Below are positions 34,341-41,722 of a stretch of DNA of 64,000 nt, one piece after another. The stretch is taken from positions 168,189 to 232,188 of the forward strand of contig JAAVEW010000011.1 in NCBI GenBank assembly GCA_014801075.1. Direction: 5' to 3'. The translations under genes and the position numbers were made by a program. This stretch comes from Barnesiella sp. Its GTDB lineage: Bacteria; Bacteroidota; Bacteroidia; Bacteroidales; Muribaculaceae. The notes below the pieces were generated by a model that searched no databases, was not told where the DNA came from, and was given only the letters and a program-made list of their open reading frames with translations. Positions within the stretch are counted from its first letter, which is position 1. Each line of letters opens with the position of its first letter.

Positions 34341-35434
34341 CACGCCTTCATATCACCAACTTCAAGAATATAGCTGACGCCCGGCTGAGCTTCAGCCCCA
34401 ATATCAACGCCCTTCTCGGCGACAACGGTATGGGGAAAAGCAATCTGCTCGACGCCATCTACTATCTCAGTTTCTGCAAGAGTTTTACGGGGTTGCCCGA
34501 CGCCGGTGTAGTGCGTGCGGGCGAGACATTCGCCATGATGCAGGGCGACTACCTGCGCCGAGGAGTGGAGGAGCAGGTGCAGTTCGGCTACACTGCGGGC
34601 AAACGCAAGTCGTTCAAGCGCGGAGGCAAGGAGTACAGCCGTCTGAGCCAGCACATAGGATTGTTTCCCCTCGTGCTCGTATCGCCGGCCGACATGGAGC
34701 TCGTCAGCGGAGCCGCCGAGGTGCGCCGCCGTTTCATCGACATGCTCATATCGCAGACCGACCCGGCCTACCTCAGTCATCTCATACGCTATAACACCTC
34801 GCTGCAGCAGCGCAACCGCATGCTGCGCGACCATATCGCCGACCCCAACCTCTACCTCGCCGTGGAGATGGGCATGGAGATGTCGGCCGACTATATCACC
34901 AACGCCCGACAGAGCATCACCTCCCGGCTGAGCGACATATTCCGCCGCCACTACCGCGACATAGCGCGCACCGACGAGATGCCCGGCATAGCCTACACCT
35001 CCGCGATAGCAGCCTCGGGACGACGTTTCAGCGAGCTGCTCGACGAAGCGCGCCGCAAGGATGAAATCGTGGGACACACCACCGTCGGGCCTCACCGCGA
35101 TGACCTGGTACTGACCCTCGACTCCATGCCCGTGAAGAGCACGGCCTCGCAGGGTCAGTCAAAGACATTCACCATAGCGCTCCGCCTGGCTCAGTATGAG
35201 TTCATGCACGAGGCCACGGGTATGCGTCCGCTCCTGCTTCTCGACGATATTTTTGACAAACTCGACCGCAACCGCGTGGCCAACATCATCGACATCGTCA
35301 ACCGCGACATCTTCGGCCAGATATTCATCACCGATACCAACCGCGACCATCTCGACACCATAATGTCGTCGATGCCCGGTGCCGACTACCGCCTGTGGAA
35401 TGTCACCTCGGGTAGTTTCCAACAGATAAAGTGA
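34331..35434 (+). CDS. recF: DNA replication and repair protein RecF
   Basis: A 367-residue SMC-like ATPase that helps load RecA on gapped DNA. Motifs are the N-terminal L-x-I-x-N-F-K-N, Walker A G-D-N-G-M-G-K-S-N (31-39), the signature region S-Q-G-Q-S-K-T and Walker B L-L-L-L-D-D-I-F-D-K-L-D. The start codon is GTG (34331), overlapping the upstream ATPase gene by 10 bp, and the next gene begins 7 bp after its stop. Unlike in many bacteria, dnaA and dnaN are not adjacent. Confidence 0.95.
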   Translation: MQLTRLHITNFKNIADARLSFSPNINALLGDNGMGKSNLLDAIYYLSFCKSFTGLPDAGVVRAGETFAMMQGDYLRRGVEEQVQFGYTAGKRKSFKRGGKEYSRLSQHIGLFPLVLVSPADMELVSGAAEVRRRFIDMLISQTDPAYLSHLIRYNTSLQQRNRMLRDHIADPNLYLAVEMGMEMSADYITNARQSITSRLSDIFRRHYRDIARTDEMPGIAYTSAIAASGRRFSELLDEARRKDEIVGHTTVGPHRDDLVLTLDSMPVKSTASQGQSKTFTIALRLAQYEFMHEATGMRPLLLLDDIFDKLDRNRVANIIDIVNRDIFGQIFITDTNRDHLDTIMSSMPGADYRLWNVTSGSFQQIK

Positions 35435-35441
35435 CCTGCCC

Positions 35442-35732
35442 GTGAAACGCACCTACCCTACTCTCATCAAGGACCTTATCGACAAGGTGTTGCTCGAAAG
35501 CGACACCCGCGACACCGTCATGGAGCAGCGCGCGTCGTTCCTGTGGACCGAGGTCGTGGGCCCCGGCGTCAACCGCTACACTTTCCGCCGCTACGTCGAC
35601 CACGGCCTTCTCCACGTCTACATCACCTCCGCTCCGCTCAAAAACGACCTCGCCTTCCTACGCCACAAAATCATTGACGAAATCAATACCCGCCTCGGCG
35701 AGAAAGTGTTGCAGGACATCGTGATTCACTGA
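35442..35732 (+). CDS. DUF721 protein, DciA-like
   Basis: A 96-residue basic protein of the DUF721/DciA group (KH-like fold), including V-G-P-G-V-N-R-Y-T and the L-H-V-Y-I-T-S-A-P-L-K-N-D-L block. DciA helps load the replicative helicase in many bacteria; members next to recF are common in Bacteroidetes. Start is GTG at 35442, 7 bp after recF, so translation is probably coupled. Confidence 0.85.
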   Translation: MKRTYPTLIKDLIDKVLLESDTRDTVMEQRASFLWTEVVGPGVNRYTFRRYVDHGLLHVYITSAPLKNDLAFLRHKIIDEINTRLGEKVLQDIVIH

Positions 35733-35839
35733 CCGGCACGCTACCCCCGGCACGCGGCAGCCGAAGATACTCGCGCCCCCGGCGTTATAATTGACGTTAA
35801 CAGCCGTTTATACTTGACATAGACAGCCGTTTATATTTA

Positions 35840-36355
35840 ATGAATAAAACCTATACAGAAATGGCATACCAACTTCCTCAATGCAACAACCCGAAAGTGC
35901 CCGCGCCCACGGCAGAGGTCAACCACGTGATTGACCTGCAGGTACGCTTCAACGACATAGACATTCTCGGCCACATCAACAACTCCTCCTATCTGGCATT
36001 TTTCGACCTCGCCAAGGCCGATTACTTCACCAAGTCAACCGTGGCACGTGTGGAAATCGGAGGCATCAGCGTGGCTATCGTCAACATCAACTGCAGTTTC
36101 TTCTCACCCGGCTATTTCAACGAACCGCTGGCCGCAGCTACCGCCGTGACCCGCATATCGCGCCGCAGCCTCACCATGGAGCAGCGCATCTTCAACCCCG
36201 AGACGGGCGACGTAAAATGCATAGCCACAACCGTTTTAGCCGGATTCGACCCCAAGACGGCTACCGGAATAGAGATTCCGCAGCACTACATCGACAGCCT
36301 CGAAGCCTTTGAGCATCGCAAACTGTTTGTCGAAAAAAATAATACGATAAGATAA
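35840..36355 (+). CDS. Acyl-CoA thioesterase, 4HBT hot-dog fold
   Basis: A 171-residue 4-hydroxybenzoyl-CoA thioesterase-like protein. The motif V-R-F-N-D-I-D-I-L-G-H-I-N-N-S-S-Y holds the catalytic Asp in the family's D-x-D-x-x-G-H-x-N-N pattern. It resembles YbgC/FadM-type acyl-CoA thioesterases; substrate is unknown. Two near-identical ACAGCCGTTTATA direct repeats stand just before the start (about 35800-35836). ATG 35861 is an alternative start. Confidence 0.87.
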   Translation: MNKTYTEMAYQLPQCNNPKVPAPTAEVNHVIDLQVRFNDIDILGHINNSSYLAFFDLAKADYFTKSTVARVEIGGISVAIVNINCSFFSPGYFNEPLAAATAVTRISRRSLTMEQRIFNPETGDVKCIATTVLAGFDPKTATGIEIPQHYIDSLEAFEHRKLFVEKNNTIR

Positions 36356-36384
36356 AAGTATTTGCACAATAAATAAAAATATTC

Positions 36385-36392
36385 TATCTTTG
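36385..36392 (+). promoter_or_regulatory. tRNA-Leu promoter -7 box (TATCTTTG)
   Basis: A consensus -7 box 16 nt upstream of the tRNA 5' end. Confidence 0.65.
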
Positions 36393-36408
36393 TCGCCACT
36401 AACAGGCT

Positions 36409-36492
36409 GCTCGAATGGTGGAATGGTAGACACGAAGGACTTAAAATCCTTTGGCTATTGCAGCTGTGCGGGTTCGAGTCCCGCTTCGAGCA
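36409..36492 (+). tRNA. tRNA-Leu (anticodon TAA)
   Basis: An 84-nt class II tRNA. The acceptor stem GCTCGAA pairs with TTCGAGC. The D arm is TGGTGGAATGGTAGACAC. The anticodon stem AAGGA/TCCTT encloses CTTAAAA, giving UAA. A variable arm and a T arm with GGTTCGAGTCC follow. The 3' CCA is not encoded (A-CCCC follows the stem). A strong terminator comes directly after. Confidence 0.95.
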
Positions 36493-36497
36493 CCCCA

Positions 36498-36537
36498 AAT
36501 CCCTTGAAACTCAATGAGTTTCAAGGGATTTTTCTTT
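36498..36537 (+). terminator. Terminator after tRNA-Leu
   Basis: A ~17-bp perfect stem, AAATCCCTTGAAACTCA against its complement, is followed by TTTTTCTTTT. Confidence 0.92.
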
Positions 36538-36634
36538 TCCCCACCCAAGCTACTGTTTATTTCCCACATGTTAAGTAAATGGTGGGGAGAGGTGGTTTTT
36601 GAAATTTTTTGAGGGCGGGGTGTAACTTTTTTTG

Positions 36635-36642
36635 TATCTTTG
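36635..36642 (+). promoter_or_regulatory. M16 peptidase promoter -7 box (TATCTTTG)
   Basis: A consensus box about 88 nt upstream of the protease ATG. Confidence 0.55.
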
Positions 36643-36730
36643 CGTATTGCATATGTAACTATATGCTTAAACTGCTTTTAAATCGCGTCTTAAACGGCAA
36701 TTAAATCATATTTTCAAAATAGTTTTATCA

Positions 36731-39550
36731 ATGAAAAAATTTTTCATCACAGCGTTAATGTTTGTTGGAGCATTGCTTATGCTTTCAACAACAGTATCCG
36801 CTCAGGACATGCCGCTTCCCGTCGATAAGGATGTGCGCATAGGCAAGCTCCCCAACGGACTTACCTACTATATCCGTCACAATGAGAAGCCCAAAGGACA
36901 GGCCGACTTCTACATCGCGCAGAAAGTGGGCAGTATTCTCGAAGAGGACAACCAGCGCGGTCTGGCTCACTTCCTCGAACACATGTGCTTCAACGGCACC
37001 AAGAATTTCCCCGGCAACCAGATTATCAACTGGCTCGAAACCGTAGGTGTGAAATTCGGCTACAACCTCAACGCCTACACCAGCGTTGACGAAACCGTCT
37101 ACAACATCTCCAACGTGCCCGTTGCCCGCGAAGAGGTGCAGGACTCATGCCTGCTCATTCTCCACGACTGGGCCAACGACCTGCTCCTCGAAGATGAGGA
37201 AATCGACAAGGAGCGCGGCGTAATCCATCAGGAATGGCGCTCACGCAACGTAGGTCAGATGCGTATTCTCGAAAACCTGCTCCCCACCATCTACCCCGAC
37301 AGCAAGTATGCCTACCGCATGCCTATCGGCACAATGGAGGTGGTCGACAACTTCCCCTATCAGGCTCTTCGCGACTACTATGAAGCATGGTATCGTCCCG
37401 ACCAGCAGGGTATCATCGTTGTGGGCGACATTGACGTTGACCGCATCGAGGGCAAAATCAAAGAGATGTTCTCGGAAATCGAGATGCCCGAAAATGCCGC
37501 CGAGCGCGTTTACTTCCCCGTGCCCGACAACAAAGGCACCATCTACGCTATCGGTGCTGACCCCGAGCAGACCAACGCTCTGGTATGGCTCTACTTCAAG
37601 AGCGATCCCTTCCCCAAGGAGATGAAAGGCAACGTGTCATACCTCGTGCAGAAGTATGTCATGAACATGATTACCTCTATGCTCAACCAGCGACTCAGCG
37701 ACCTGGCCAACAAACCCGACGCTCCCTTCGCTCAGGCTTTCTCAATGGACGATGACTTCCTCATCTCCAAGACCAAGGACGCATTTGCAATGGTAGGCGT
37801 AGGCAAGGATGCCAACCTTGTTCCCGTGCTCCAGGCCCTTTACCGCGAGGCCCTTCGTGCAAAGCAGAGCGGATTTACCGTCGGCGAATATCAGCGCGCG
37901 CAGCAGGAATACCTCTCGCAGCTCGAACGCGCCTACAACAACCGCAACGACCGCGAGAACGAACCCTACGTTAAAGAATACGTGCGCAACTTCATCGACA
38001 ACGAGCCCATCCCCTCAATAGAGGATGAGTATCAGATGATGCAGATGATTGTGCCCATGATCAATGTTGACGTAATCAACCAGGTGCTCCCCGAACTCAT
38101 CACCGACGACAACCGCGTGGTATGGGCTCTCCTCCCCGAGAAGGAAGGCGTGGCTGTGCCCACCGAGGCTGAGTTTGCCGCAGCAATGACAGCTGTTGAC
38201 GGCGAAACCCTCGAAGCATACGTCGATGAAATGAAGGCCGAGCCCCTCATCCCCAACCTCCCCGCTCCCGGCAAGATTGTTTCAGAGAAAGCCCTCGCTC
38301 AGTGGGACGCTACCGAGCTCACCCTTTCCAACGGTGTGAAGGTAATCGTGAAGCCCACCAAGTTCAAAGCCGATGAAATCATGTTCAACGGTATCGGCTT
38401 CAGCGGCACCGGTCTCCTCCCCGCAAGCAACGACACCGACATCAAGAACATCGAACTCGTGCTCTCATCCAACGGTCTTGGCGACTACACCGAAATCGAC
38501 CTCCAGAAATATCTCTCAGGCAAGCAGGCCGTCGTAGGTCTTGAAGTAGGTAACTTTGAAACCGAAATTTCCGGTTCTACCACTCCCAAGGACCTCCCCA
38601 CTCTCATGGAGCTCCTCTACATGACTATGACCAACGTTACCATCACCGAGGACGAATTCAAGTCGCTCCAGAGCAAATATGCCGGTATCCTCCGCAACCA
38701 GGAGTCAAACCCCGACTACATCTTCGGCCGCGACGCCATGAAGAGTCTCTTCGACAGCCCCCGCCGTCTGCCCATCACTTCGGAAGATGTTGAAGCGGCC
38801 AACCGCGAGAACATCCTTAACATCATCCACAACGCTACCGCCAACGCTGCCGACTTCACTTTCGTATTTGTAGGTAACATCGACATGGACACTTTCCGCC
38901 CGCTCGTTGAGCAGTACATCGCCACTCTCCCCGCCGACGCTTCAAAGGCTGTGAAGGAAATGGGCTTCGACGCCGCTCTCCAGCCCCGCAACGGTAAAAT
39001 CAACGATGCCTACAACACCAAGATGCAGACACCCCAGACCACTGCCCTCATCATGGCCAGCGGTACTCTCCCCTACTCTTCAAAGGGCACTAAGGTAGCT
39101 TCCATCGCCGGACAGATACTTTCAAAACGCCTCCTCGACACAGTGCGTGAAGAGATGGGTGCCGTTTACTCAATCGGTGCAAGCGGTTCACTCGGCCGCA
39201 ACCCCGGCAAGAACGCTTCGCTCGCATCTCAGTTCCCCATGAAACCGGAAATGAAGCAGGAAGTCCTCGACTTCATCGCTGCCGAAATCGAGCGCATGCA
39301 GAGCAACGTTACTCAGGAAGAGCTCAACAAGGTAGTTGAATTCATGGTTAAATCGGCCAACGAAGGCAAGGAACAGAACAGTTCATGGCTCTCCGCTATC
39401 GGCGGCTGGCTTGAAAACGGTGTCGACACCTTCAACAACAACGTTGCCGAGCTGCAGTCAATCACTACTGACGACATACAGCAGTTCCTCAAGGACCTCA
39501 TGGCTCAGGGCAACTACGCTATCGTAGTCCTCGACCCCGAAGCCGAGTAA
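36731..39550 (+). CDS. Secreted M16-family zinc metallopeptidase
   Basis: A 939-residue two-lobed M16 (pitrilysin/insulinase) peptidase. Residues 1-24 are a signal peptide ending V-S-A. The inverted zinc motif H80-F-L-E83-H84 is intact, with the third ligand Glu expected in the downstream E-E-I-D-K-E-R-G-V-I-H-Q-E-W segment. The C-terminal half carries the second, non-catalytic M16 pair. Such enzymes degrade peptides in the periplasm. It is a single-gene unit between the tRNA terminator and its own terminator at 39584-39618. Confidence 0.93.
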   Translation: MKKFFITALMFVGALLMLSTTVSAQDMPLPVDKDVRIGKLPNGLTYYIRHNEKPKGQADFYIAQKVGSILEEDNQRGLAHFLEHMCFNGTKNFPGNQIINWLETVGVKFGYNLNAYTSVDETVYNISNVPVAREEVQDSCLLILHDWANDLLLEDEEIDKERGVIHQEWRSRNVGQMRILENLLPTIYPDSKYAYRMPIGTMEVVDNFPYQALRDYYEAWYRPDQQGIIVVGDIDVDRIEGKIKEMFSEIEMPENAAERVYFPVPDNKGTIYAIGADPEQTNALVWLYFKSDPFPKEMKGNVSYLVQKYVMNMITSMLNQRLSDLANKPDAPFAQAFSMDDDFLISKTKDAFAMVGVGKDANLVPVLQALYREALRAKQSGFTVGEYQRAQQEYLSQLERAYNNRNDRENEPYVKEYVRNFIDNEPIPSIEDEYQMMQMIVPMINVDVINQVLPELITDDNRVVWALLPEKEGVAVPTEAEFAAAMTAVDGETLEAYVDEMKAEPLIPNLPAPGKIVSEKALAQWDATELTLSNGVKVIVKPTKFKADEIMFNGIGFSGTGLLPASNDTDIKNIELVLSSNGLGDYTEIDLQKYLSGKQAVVGLEVGNFETEISGSTTPKDLPTLMELLYMTMTNVTITEDEFKSLQSKYAGILRNQESNPDYIFGRDAMKSLFDSPRRLPITSEDVEAANRENILNIIHNATANAADFTFVFVGNIDMDTFRPLVEQYIATLPADASKAVKEMGFDAALQPRNGKINDAYNTKMQTPQTTALIMASGTLPYSSKGTKVASIAGQILSKRLLDTVREEMGAVYSIGASGSLGRNPGKNASLASQFPMKPEMKQEVLDFIAAEIERMQSNVTQEELNKVVEFMVKSANEGKEQNSSWLSAIGGWLENGVDTFNNNVAELQSITTDDIQQFLKDLMAQGNYAIVVLDPEAE

Positions 39551-39583
39551 TAACCCAAGCGGCCTTAGCCGCTTAAAGACAAA

Positions 39584-39618
39584 AGCCTCCGACCGCGCTG
39601 CGGTTGGAGGCTTTTTTT
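39584..39618 (+). terminator. Intrinsic terminator after the M16 peptidase
   Basis: The stem GCCTCCGACCGC pairs with GCGGTTGGAGGC (one G-T pair, GCT loop), followed by seven T residues. Confidence 0.92.
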
Positions 39619-39693
39619 GTTGGCCCGGATTTGGGTGGGGCGGTAAGGTCAGAGTCGCTATCGACCTTAGCGACACTTAGGACTTTAGTGACA

Positions 39694-40641
39694 CTATTGC
39701 TTGGTTATGGCCGAGTAGGCTGCTTGGGAGATGCGGGAGATTACGGCGGAGGCTTCGGCCTCGGTGCCGGCGAAGTCCTTTACAAAGACGGCGAGGGTGT
39801 AGTGCGTGCCGTCGGGGAGGGTGATGAAGGCCACGTCGTTGTGAGCCACGAGGAGGCCGTCGGCGTTGCGGTAGCCCGAGCCTGTTTTGTGGGCAACGGC
39901 AACACCCTCGATGTCGGCGAGCGGCGCCGCGATGCGGTCAATGCCGGTGGCACATTCGCCGAGAGTGGTGCGCAGGAAGTCGGCGTAGTGGGCGGGCATG
40001 ATGCTGTCGGTGAAGAGACGTTCCATAAGCAGTGCCGCGCCGAGAGGTGAAGTGTGATTGGCGTAGCTCTTGTCGTGGTCGTGCCACATCTCCTCCTCGG
40101 TGTAGCTCAGTCGGAAAGCATCGCGGGGAATAAGCGTGGAGATGAAACTGTCGACGCGGGCCACACTCTCCCATTGGTCAAACATGTAGTTACTTGCATT
40201 GTTGTCGCTCTGCGTCAGCGTGTAGCGCAGGAGGTCGGCAGCCGAAATTACTATAACCGAGTCGGGGTAATCCTTGAGCATCGGCGACCAGGTGTCGGGG
40301 TTGAGCGAACGGCGCTCTACCTCCGTTTTTCTGTCGAGAGGAATATCGCTCTCGCCAAAGGTGCGGCAAAACGATATAGCCTGATGGAGCTTGAACACAC
40401 TCATAAGCGGATACTTATCCTCATTGTTGACCACAATGGTATCATCCCCGGCAATGAGAGCGATACCAATTTCGCCGGGACACGCCGCAGCGATGCTCTG
40501 CAACGTATCGGTAAGCGCGCGGCAATCAGCCACGCCCGCAATAGGTTCAGCATCAATGATATTATCAGCCTTACCGCCGGAGCAAGCGGCCAAAGCAGCC
40601 AGCGCAGTGACCGCGCCGCCAATAAAGTAAAGTCTTTTCAT
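39694..40641 (-). CDS. Class A (subclass A2, CfxA-like) beta-lactamase lipoprotein
   Basis: A 315-residue serine beta-lactamase. A lipoprotein signal ends L-A-A-C (Cys20), predicting a membrane-anchored enzyme. The active-site motifs are complete: S81-V-F-K84, S145-D146-N147 and K252-T-G254. The omega-loop region T-E-E-E-M-W-H-D-H-D-K-S-Y-A-N with S-P-L-G-A-A is characteristic of the Bacteroidetes A2 group (CfxA, CepA, PER relatives). It should hydrolyse cephalosporins and/or penicillins; spectrum cannot be read. Its own promoter is probably TATCTTTG (minus, 40732-40739). About 300 bp upstream begins the double invertible-promoter region, separated from it by a terminator-like hairpin. Confidence 0.93.
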   Translation of the reverse strand: MKRLYFIGGAVTALAALAACSGGKADNIIDAEPIAGVADCRALTDTLQSIAAACPGEIGIALIAGDDTIVVNNEDKYPLMSVFKLHQAISFCRTFGESDIPLDRKTEVERRSLNPDTWSPMLKDYPDSVIVISAADLLRYTLTQSDNNASNYMFDQWESVARVDSFISTLIPRDAFRLSYTEEEMWHDHDKSYANHTSPLGAALLMERLFTDSIMPAHYADFLRTTLGECATGIDRIAAPLADIEGVAVAHKTGSGYRNADGLLVAHNDVAFITLPDGTHYTLAVFVKDFAGTEAEASAVISRISQAAYSAITKQ

Positions 40642-40731
40642 ATTCTAAAAGCAGTTAAGTAAAAATTGAAAGTCAGTTTATAAGCAGTCGTTGAAACTCA
40701 GGTTTAAAAATCAGCAGTAATAACGTATTGA

Positions 40732-40739
40732 CAAAGATA
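40732..40739 (-). promoter_or_regulatory. Beta-lactamase promoter -7 box (TATCTTTG)
   Basis: A minus-strand consensus box giving a leader of about 85 nt. It lies downstream of the cassette terminator. Confidence 0.6.
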
Positions 40740-40818
40740 GATATAAAAAATAATATACGTAGCAGAAATAATATACGTATCAGCCTGAGACTATTTTCAA
40801 ACAAGTAAAAAGAAAGGG

Positions 40819-40857
40819 ATGGGCGATTATATTTGAGGATAATTCGTCCCGTCCCTG
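40819..40857 (-). terminator. Terminator-like hairpin of cassette A
   Basis: On the minus strand GGGACGGG...CCCATCCC is followed by TTTCTTTTTAC. One C-A mismatch weakens the stem relative to cassette B. Confidence 0.6.
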
Positions 40858-40944
40858 GTGGAATCACCTCTTCATCACGAGGAAGTGACCCGAATATAAA
40901 ATTAGGTAAATAAGTCTATTATATAGGTTCTTTCAGAAAGCAAA

Positions 40945-41132
40945 CTCTTATTAAGAGTTACTCTAAATATTTAATCGTTTATTAATCAGAGCATTAAAAC
41001 CCCTTAAAAATTGTTGCAAACCGGAAGAAAATCATAAAAAAGTTAAACTGCATAAATATAATGCCCTTCAACCCTCTGATTTTCAAAAAAAATTATCTAT
41101 ATTTGCACTATATAAGTAACTCTTAATAAGAG
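40945..41132. promoter_or_regulatory. Candidate invertible promoter A with 18-bp inverted repeats
   Basis: Arms CTCTTATTAAGAGTTACT (40945-40962) and its exact reverse complement (41115-41132) flank the segment. Inside, TCTG (41075-41078), a 19-bp spacer and -7 TATATTTG (41098-41105) form a Bacteroidetes promoter that now points right, away from the beta-lactamase. Each arm is itself palindromic around one central base, as a two-monomer recombinase site would be. Confidence 0.72.
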
Positions 41133-41220
41133 ATTTACGACACATAATCGTATATAAATTCATTCTTTGCATACAATTATAGGGTGTATTGGATTCAACC
41201 ACTCTTTATAATCGTGAACT

Positions 41221-41294
41221 TCAAAGTGACTTAATGATGCGGGCGTTGGCGCGGTCGACGGCGCTGATGTCGAGCATAGGTAGGTAGATTTGGG
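41221..41294 (-). pseudogene. 3' fragment of the tyrosine recombinase gene
   Basis: This repeats the last ~22 codons of the recombinase at 41723 in the same frame and with the same TGA stop. It begins in the codon before the catalytic Tyr (Q-I-Y-L-P-M-L-D-I-S). The full gene reads Q-I-Y-L-S-T-L-D-I-S there, so the fragment has diverged. Confidence 0.85.
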
Positions 41295-41314
41295 AAACAA
41301 GTAAAAAGAAAGGG

Positions 41315-41354
41315 ACGGGCGATTATATTTGCGGATAAATCGTCCCGTCCCTGG
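41315..41354 (-). terminator. Terminator-like hairpin of cassette B
   Basis: On the minus strand a perfect GGGACGGG/CCCGTCCC stem (extended by CGAT/ATCG with a bulge) is followed by TTTCTTTTTAC. Confidence 0.65.
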
Positions 41355-41446
41355 GTGGAATCACCTCTTCATCACGAGGAAGTGACCCGAATATAAATAA
41401 GGATTAGGTAAATAAGTCTTTTATATAGGTTCTTTCAGGAAGCAAA

Positions 41447-41632
41447 CTCTTACTAAGAGTTACTCTAAACATTTAATCGTTTATTAATCAAAGTATTAAA
41501 CCCCTTAAAAATTGTTGCAAACCGGAAGAAAATCATAAAAAAGTTAAACTGCATAAATATAAAGCTCTTCAACCCTCTGATTTTCAAAAAAATTATCTAT
41601 ATTTGCACTATATAAGTAACTCTTAGTAAGAG
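41447..41632. promoter_or_regulatory. Candidate invertible promoter B with 18-bp inverted repeats
   Basis: Arms CTCTTACTAAGAGTTACT (41447-41464) and its exact reverse complement (41615-41632) are present. The centre base differs from cassette A (C instead of T) in both arms. The internal TATATTTG promoter also points right, toward the 3' end of the recombinase gene. Confidence 0.72.
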
Positions 41633-41722
41633 ATTTACGACATATAATCATATAAAAAATTCATTCTTTTGCATACAATTATAGAGTGTGTTGGATTCAA
41701 CCACTCTTTATAATCGTGAACT

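Larger units (their letters stand above)
40799..41294. repeat. Invertible-promoter cassette, copy A (496 bp)
   Basis: This is the first of two tandem direct copies (~95% identical). In order it holds a terminator-like hairpin (about 40819-40857), a second small hairpin (CACCTC...GAAGTG, about 40865-40888), left inverted repeat 40945-40962, a ~152-bp AT-rich segment with a plus-strand promoter, right inverted repeat 41115-41132, a stem-loop, and a 3' fragment of the recombinase gene (41221-41294). Confidence 0.88.
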
